From Protopterus annectens (Eukaryota; Chordata; Ceratodontiformes; Protopteridae), in the NCBI RefSeq assembly GCF_019279795.1, contig NC_056750.1, positions 824,429,812-824,493,811 of the forward strand: a DNA stretch of 64,000 nucleotides, written 5' to 3'. Position numbers and translations under genes: made by a program. The notes under the pieces were generated by a model that was given only the letters and a program-made list of their open reading frames with translations, had not been told where the DNA came from and searched no databases. Shown here one piece after another: positions 59,058 through 64,000 of the stretch (positions are counted from its first letter, which is position 1; each line of letters opens with the position of its first letter).

Positions 59058-60032
59058 TTACAGTGGTGGTTTTGTCCTTTGAACGTTGCCTAAAAAAGGC
59101 ACTATAGAGATAGCAAGAGCCTTAGCCAGTAACCTGAATTGGGGTGACAGGTGCAGACCATCTCTGGCAAAACATTGTGGTCTGTCGATCATGTCGTCCC
59201 AGGCAGACAGACACTGGATCCCCTTTGAATGACACCAGAAGTTTAACCAATTGTTGAAGTCAGTCATTTTGTCCTTATACTGTGGTATCATTCTAGGTGA
59301 TGGCAGGATGCTACTCAGGGCTAGGGTCATACCTGCCTGGGCCACATTATCCGAGAGCTCTTCCGTGTCTCTTTTCATGTAGTCCAGGGAGGTATGTCTC
59401 AATTGATTCACTCCAACATGGAAAAAGACAGAGTCATATTTGTACTTGTTGTGGAGTAACTTGAGTGCATGCGTTATGTGGTGGATCCTGGCACTCGACA
59501 GGCAGCTAACTGCAATTTTCTCCTTGTTCAGCCTGCTAAGTGGGACATCAGTGTGCCTGACTATAGAGTCACCTATGACTAAAGTGTTGGGTACGTTGTC
59601 TTACCTTAGGGGCTGTTGTTGGGTGGCACACTGGTGTTGTGAGCTATGTGACACTTTGGTTGTGATTGGTGTTTGTTTGCGTTTCAGCTTCGGAGGTCCT
59701 TGTTGCTTGGGCAGGTTAATGTTAAGGGCCTCCACATATGTGGGTTTAGTGTTGCTATGTGTGGGTGTTGGTGGTGTGGGTTTAGAAGGGCTATGTATTG
59801 TTTGAGGTGTAGTGTGGGTGTTAACCTTCTCCTCTTGACTGTCTAGCACAATCTTGGGTGGAGAAAGCTTTGCTTCCAGTTTGGCTATGTAAGTGCATCT
59901 CTCGCAGTTTGTAGTGTTGGGTGGTAGGAGGAGAGGGTTGTCTGTATACATGAGGCAATTGCTGCATTGCCCCAGTATGCCCAGATTCACCAGGTAAACA
60001 GGAGAAATCACAGGAAGCTGACCCTTGGACAT
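59058..60032 (-). pseudogene. LINE ORF1: zinc-binding region and SGNH-type esterase
   Basis: Starts MSKGQLPVISPVYLVNLG. Two Cys pairs, 'CSNC' (about 59955) and 'CERC' (about 59900), are followed by a short heptad-like segment 'TYIAKLEAKL' and a Pro/Thr-rich linker. After an in-frame TAA at 59601-59603 the same frame continues with 'VIGDSIVRHTDVPLSRL' (block I, catalytic Ser), 'FFHVGVNQLR' (block III, Asn) and 'ARDGLHLSP' (block V, the Asp-x-x-His pair). These are the catalytic blocks of SGNH hydrolases. Esterase ORF1 proteins of this type are known in CR1 and L2 LINEs and may help RNA or membrane contact. About 325 codons in all, broken only by the one stop. Confidence 0.88.
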
Positions 60033-60070
60033 GCCTAGTTTGGTGCTTTTTTTTTGTAAAGTACAAGAGC

Positions 60071-60840
60071 CGTTTTCCCTTACCTTAGCAAGGTATTTTG
60101 CAATTATAGGCTGTTTAGTGCCTACAATTAATTTCTCCTTATTAACAAGGAGAGTTGAGTACTTGTATCAGTTTAAGACTTCCTAATGCTTCCCAGCAGG
60201 TTTTAAAGCAAGTGCTAGTCACAGGGATGCTTAAAGGTAAGATGAAAAAAAATGGTTTATCCTAAACACTGCTGTGTGCACTAGAGGAATTAGATGTGAA
60301 AGTAAGTAACTTAAGTTTTACCTGTCTAAAAAGCTAAGTTTTAGTGGAGAGTCACTATTTTTAAAACACCAAGATACATTGAAAGGAGGTGGTCACTTTT
60401 GTATTCTGGTACTATGGAATACAGTAGGGCGGCCAATAAATTTAAATAGTTGAAGGGGAGTGATTTCACAAAATGATAGTTTTGTGCTTACTCACACCAA
60501 CTAGTAAAAGCAGAGAGGAAATGAGATATATGGTCAAATTAACATAAGAGGCAGGCAACTAGAAAGACAGTGGTGTATAAGAACACTACAGTAACTGGGT
60601 AGGAAGGTAGGGAAATAAATTCTGCCTGACTCACAAGAGACAGAGCTTTGGCCTCTTTTCAAGTTTTAATATGCACTTAAAAGCAGAATACATGTAAAAC
60701 ACAAGGTAAATAAAATAAATCACAGTATTCAAAACAGAAAAAGGCAATAAAGTAATGCAACAAATAAAAAGCAAACTAACCTTTCCCTCACAGCAAAGTG
60801 TAGCAGAGTCTGGGTGAGCCTTTCTAGTAAAAACATGTGG
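60071..60840. other. Unassigned, possibly LINE 5' region
   Basis: About 770 bp without recognised features. Part may be the 5' UTR of the LINE to its left, which reads away from here on the minus strand. Confidence 0.4.
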
Positions 60841-60846
60841 CCATTT

Positions 60847-60859
60847 GTGTGTGTGTGTG

Positions 60860-60937
<78 letters not shown>

Positions 60938-60938
60938 T
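60847..60938. repeat. (GT)n microsatellite
   Basis: About 90 bp of GT repeats with one TTAG interruption near 60859. Confidence 0.97.
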
Positions 60939-61371
60939 GTATGTCTGCCTGCCTATCTATCAGTCAGTCTGCCTGGGGCTCACACTATGAGAGTTTAGGT
61001 GATAACCATTTAAAATGTTGGGACCTACTACAGTGAGTCTTGAAATATGGAGACTGAATGGCTGAAAAATCAGGCATACATATATCAAGTCCAAGATGCC
61101 ATTTCTCAAAATATTCCTTTTTCCCATGAGATATAGCAATCTTGGAGTTGGTATATATAAGCCTGGGGAGGTGGGGGGCTTGTCCCCTCATGAGTGGGTG
61201 CAGGGGTGGGGGTGCCCCCTGTAAAAAGACATTTTAAGGAGAAGCGTGATTTTCAAAATTAGCTCTTCTTCCATGTTTTCTGTCTTTCTTTTCAATGTTT
61301 CGGCATTCAGCATTCTGACCGCCAACATTTCAGTAGGGAGCCAAGTTAGGTAGGTGATGATGAGGACTCCA

Positions 61372-61374
<3 letters not shown>
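60939..61374. other. Spacer with a G-rich stretch
   Basis: No gene recognised. A G-rich stretch at about 61163-61220 includes 'aggtggggggcttgtcccct' and 'gcaggggtgggggtgccccc'. Sequence near 61300-61335 ('cggcattcagcattctgacc') looks like a repeat remnant. Confidence 0.45.
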
Positions 61375-61443
<69 letters not shown>

Positions 61444-61632
61444 TATGTCTGTGTATGTATGTGTGTGTGCGCACGCGAGCGTGTGTGTGTGTGTGTCTGT
61501 ATATGTGTATATGTATGTGTGTGTGCACGCACACACGTGTGTGTGTGCGTGTGCGTGTGTGTGTGTGCGTGTGAGTGTGCGAGTGCATGTGTGTGTGTGT
61601 GTGTGTTTGCATGTGTGTGCATGTGTGTGCTT
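61375..61632. repeat. (GT)n-rich microsatellite with GC steps
   Basis: About 258 bp of GT repeats with internal 'gcgcacgcgagcg' and 'gcacgcacacacg' stretches. The second is a local switch of strand sense (GT to CA) and can pair with its surroundings. Confidence 0.96.
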
Positions 61633-62104
61633 GTGCTTCTGACCAGGTAGTCATACTATGATAGCTAGGCAGAGGATGCTAAATCTGTATTTCTATGTGA
61701 GTGCGCATGCATGTGTGCATGGTGAATGTGCAATTGTGTAAACTTTTGAATGGATGTCTGAATATGTGTGTGTTTTTGCATGTAGTGGGTGGCTTTGCTA
61801 ATGCAATGCATGAGCTGCTAGAAAGAATACTAGCAGGGTGATGTCTGACAGAACGGTGTTCAAGTGAGAGTCAGTAATGAGTCACTAATGAGGTTTTTAT
61901 GTGTGCATCCTTATCATGTCATTGAATTGGCATTTCTCTTGCATAACAATTCATGAGTGCTGTGATAAAAGTAAATCACCATTTTAATGCTCTAGAAGAC
62001 TGCACTAGCACAATGTGATATCCAGAAACTTCTGTGAGCAGCATTACCTTCCCTACCCATTAATTATCTAAGCATTCATAAAATGTGCTGTTGCCTACAT
62101 AGCT
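61633..62104. other. Spacer, nothing recognised
   Basis: About 470 bp with no gene or repeat family recognised. Confidence 0.45.
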
Positions 62105-62154
62105 GTGTGTGTATATATACACACACACACACACATATATATATATATGTGTGT

Positions 62155-62233
<79 letters not shown>

Positions 62234-62236
62234 CAT

Positions 62237-62303
<67 letters not shown>

Positions 62304-62324
62304 TGTGTTTATGGATGGATAGAT

Positions 62325-62369
<45 letters not shown>

Positions 62370-62370
62370 T
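62105..62370. repeat. Compound microsatellite (CA)n-(TA)n-(GT)n-(TA)n-(GATA)n
   Basis: Successive arrays: a short (CA)n near 62121, (TA)n, a long (TG)n at about 62149-62226, a long (TA)n at about 62240-62300, and (GATA)n at about 62325-62368. Confidence 0.97.
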
Positions 62371-62611
62371 GATAGAAAGATAAATGTACCTGTATTTAAA
62401 CCTCATCTTCTTACCAAACAGATTTGTCATTGTTCATTGGAAAAAATTTACTTTTCTCTTAAAATCTGTCTTTCCTTTTCTACCCTATTTCTGTCCTCTT
62501 CCTCAAACTCCTCCCTCCATATTCTCTGCTGATCATTCATATCCATATCCATATCCATATACTGCTAAATGCATATGTTCACAATTCATATAATGTTTCA
62601 CATCCTTTCTG

Positions 62612-62617
<6 letters not shown>
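62371..62617. other. Spacer, nothing recognised
   Basis: About 250 bp, with a short 'atccatatccatat' repeat near 62540. No gene is seen. Confidence 0.5.
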
Positions 62618-62662
<45 letters not shown>

Positions 62663-62738
62663 ACTTCCATATCCATATCTATAATTATATCTATATCTGT
62701 ATCTGTCTCTACATCTATATCTATGTCAATGTCTATAG

Positions 62739-62789
<51 letters not shown>

Positions 62790-62834
62790 GCTATGTCTAT
62801 ATCTATATCTATATCTATATCTGTATCTATATCT
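62618..62834. repeat. (TA)n and (TATATC)n arrays
   Basis: Two (TA)n tracts (about 62618-62660 and 62741-62782) with TATCTA- and TATATC-type repeats between and after them, ending at the LINE junction 'tatatctcacggaaac'. Confidence 0.95.
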
Positions 62835-63722
62835 CACGGAAACTGATAACTGGTGCCAGAGCCATGGCCTGAAGTTAAATGCCAAAAAATGTATAGTCAT
62901 ACCCTTCGGGAAAACAAGGTAACCCCAAGCTACCATATAGGTGGCAATCCATTAAGCACAGAAGAGGTTATCAGGGACCTGGGGACCCAGGTTGACAGTG
63001 GCCTTTCTTTTGACACTCACATTGCTAAAGTGGTTAGAAAGACCTTCTACATTGCCCACCTGATCATGAAGGGATTCACATCCAGATCAAGTGAGGTCAT
63101 TGTTCCCCTGTACTCTTCACTTATCAGACCAATGATCGAGTACAATGCCCCATTCGGGATGTATCTCACCCGACACCTGCAGCAATTGGAGAGACCCCAA
63201 AAGTTCCTCACCAAAAGGATAAAGGGACTCCAAAATCTGTCATATGCTGCCATACTGAAGAAACTCCAGCTCTATTCAGTCGCATACCGCCTGCTCAGAG
63301 GTGACCTGTGCCTGAGATACAAGGCCATGTCCAACCCGGAATTAATGGACATGCTCCACCTCAAAAAATCCAAATCTACCAGATCCACTAGAGCAAGTGA
63401 CTTAAACCTTAGCACGGATATAAATAGGACATGCTGGAGGGATAGATTTGTTACCCAGAGACTACCTATGCTGTGGAATAAAATCCCGGTCCATGTGAGG
63501 CAGAGCACCTCACTGGCTCTTCAAGAGAAATCTTGACCGGTGGATGGGAGATCGTAGGTTTACCCCGGGAATCATCTCTGTGTCACTGCTGGACAGAGGC
63601 ACAACAAACTAATGGGCACAGTATTTTTTAACATAAGGGGTGGCGTAAGCCACAAAACTTTGGGCTAGGCTTATAAATGCCTTAGGGCAGATAGCCTAGT
63701 ATAAACCTATGAACCTATGAAC
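62835..63722 (+). mobile_element. CR1/L2-type LINE, 5'-truncated copy
   Basis: Contains only the end of ORF2 and the 3' tail, which finishes 'agcctagtataaacctatga' followed by further 'acctatga' repeats. It is the same family as 56137-60070 but a different, less decayed copy. (TATATC)-type repeats flank it on both sides, so it sits inside a microsatellite. Confidence 0.92.
62836..63612 (+). pseudogene. LINE ORF2 C-terminal part
   Basis: Begins just after the RT palm with '[15 protein letters not shown]' (after motif C). A frameshift near 62910 is followed by the long frame containing 'YHIGGNPLSTEEVIRDLGTQ', 'VPLYSSLIRPMIEYNAPFG', 'RHLQQLERPQKFLTKRIKGL' and 'LLRGDLCLRYKAMSNPELM', up to 63536. 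A second frameshift there leads to 'RWMGDRRFTPGIISVSLLDR' and the TAA at 63610-63612. This shows the complete C-terminus that the antisense copies have lost. It lacks the endonuclease and catalytic domains, so it is inactive. Confidence 0.88.
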
Positions 63723-64000
63723 CTATGTATCTATAGCTATATCTATATCTATATCTGTATCTATATCTATATCTATATCTATATCTATATCTATATCTAT
63801 ATCTATATCTATATCTATATCTATATCTGTATCTATATCTGTATCTGTATCTGTATCTATATCTACATCTATATCTATATCTATATCTGTATCTATACCT
63901 ATATCTGTATCTATATCTGTATATATATCTGTATCTATATCTATATCTGTATCTATATCTATATCTATATCTATATCTATATCTATATCTATATCTATAT
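63723..64000. repeat. (TATATC)n array running off the right edge
   Basis: Hexanucleotide TATATC repeats with TGTATC variants, starting right after the LINE tail and continuing beyond the window. Confidence 0.97.

Larger units (their letters stand above)
56137..60070 (-). mobile_element. CR1/L2-type LINE, nearly complete
   Basis: On the minus strand, ORF1 (60032-59058: zinc-binding start plus esterase) is followed 11 bp later by ORF2 (59046 to about 56170: endonuclease and reverse transcriptase) and a short 3' end finishing 'gggctgatagcctgg' then 'taccaacctatgaac' at 56137. This two-ORF design, with an SGNH-type esterase in ORF1, is that of CR1/L2-type LINEs. ORF1 carries one in-frame stop and ORF2 several frameshifts and stops, so it is inactive. 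The 5' end is uncertain; a 5' UTR may extend past 60070. Confidence 0.9.

Overview
The window comes from a large, repeat-rich animal genome, most likely an early-diverging or amphibian-grade vertebrate such as a lungfish, salamander or caecilian. That guess rests only on the mobile elements seen together: a Gmr1-order Ty3/Gypsy element, a DIRS-like element, a CR1/L2-type LINE with an esterase ORF1, Tx1-like L1 elements, hAT-type MITEs and a tRNA-derived SINE. I found no host protein-coding gene, rRNA, true tRNA gene or CRISPR array. Apart from long stretches that stay open by repetition, every reading frame I can assign is a broken mobile-element gene.

Layout. 1-2858: 74-bp satellite (Sat1), running off the left edge. 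3226-3590: three 120-bp repeats. 5858-6690: antisense 3' piece of a CR1/L2-type LINE. About 7440-18530: two head-to-tail, very A-rich Tx1-like L1 copies (A and B), riddled with stops and carrying a minisatellite, a 620-bp and a 345-bp inverted-repeat element and two truncated antisense LINE tails. 19549-19693: SINE. 19765-25203: 102/103-bp satellite (Sat2). 25204-27930: DIRS-like remnant with a second SINE inside it. 28474-28846: multi-hairpin foldback element abutting the third satellite. 28847-48353: 68-bp satellite (Sat3, about 260 units) holding a 447-bp hAT-type MITE and two more copies of the foldback element. 49801-about 54250: antisense Gypsy element with one LTR. 56137-about 60070: nearly complete antisense CR1/L2-type LINE. 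55469-64000 also holds long (CA)n, (GT)n, (TA)n, (GATA)n and (TATATC)n arrays, with a third, 5'-truncated LINE copy inside the last.

How the parts relate. The LINE and the SINE share a 3' tail ending in CTATGAAC repeats, the usual sign of a SINE moved by a partner LINE. The Gypsy element keeps gag, integrase and reverse transcriptase in one frame, with integrase before reverse transcriptase, which is the Gmr1 order. Its capsid looks like the proposed ancestor of the SCAN domain. The foldback element sits at the same phase of the Sat3 unit in two places, so it was probably amplified along with the satellite. All mobile elements here look dead by sequence. Gene-free stretches are listed as such.
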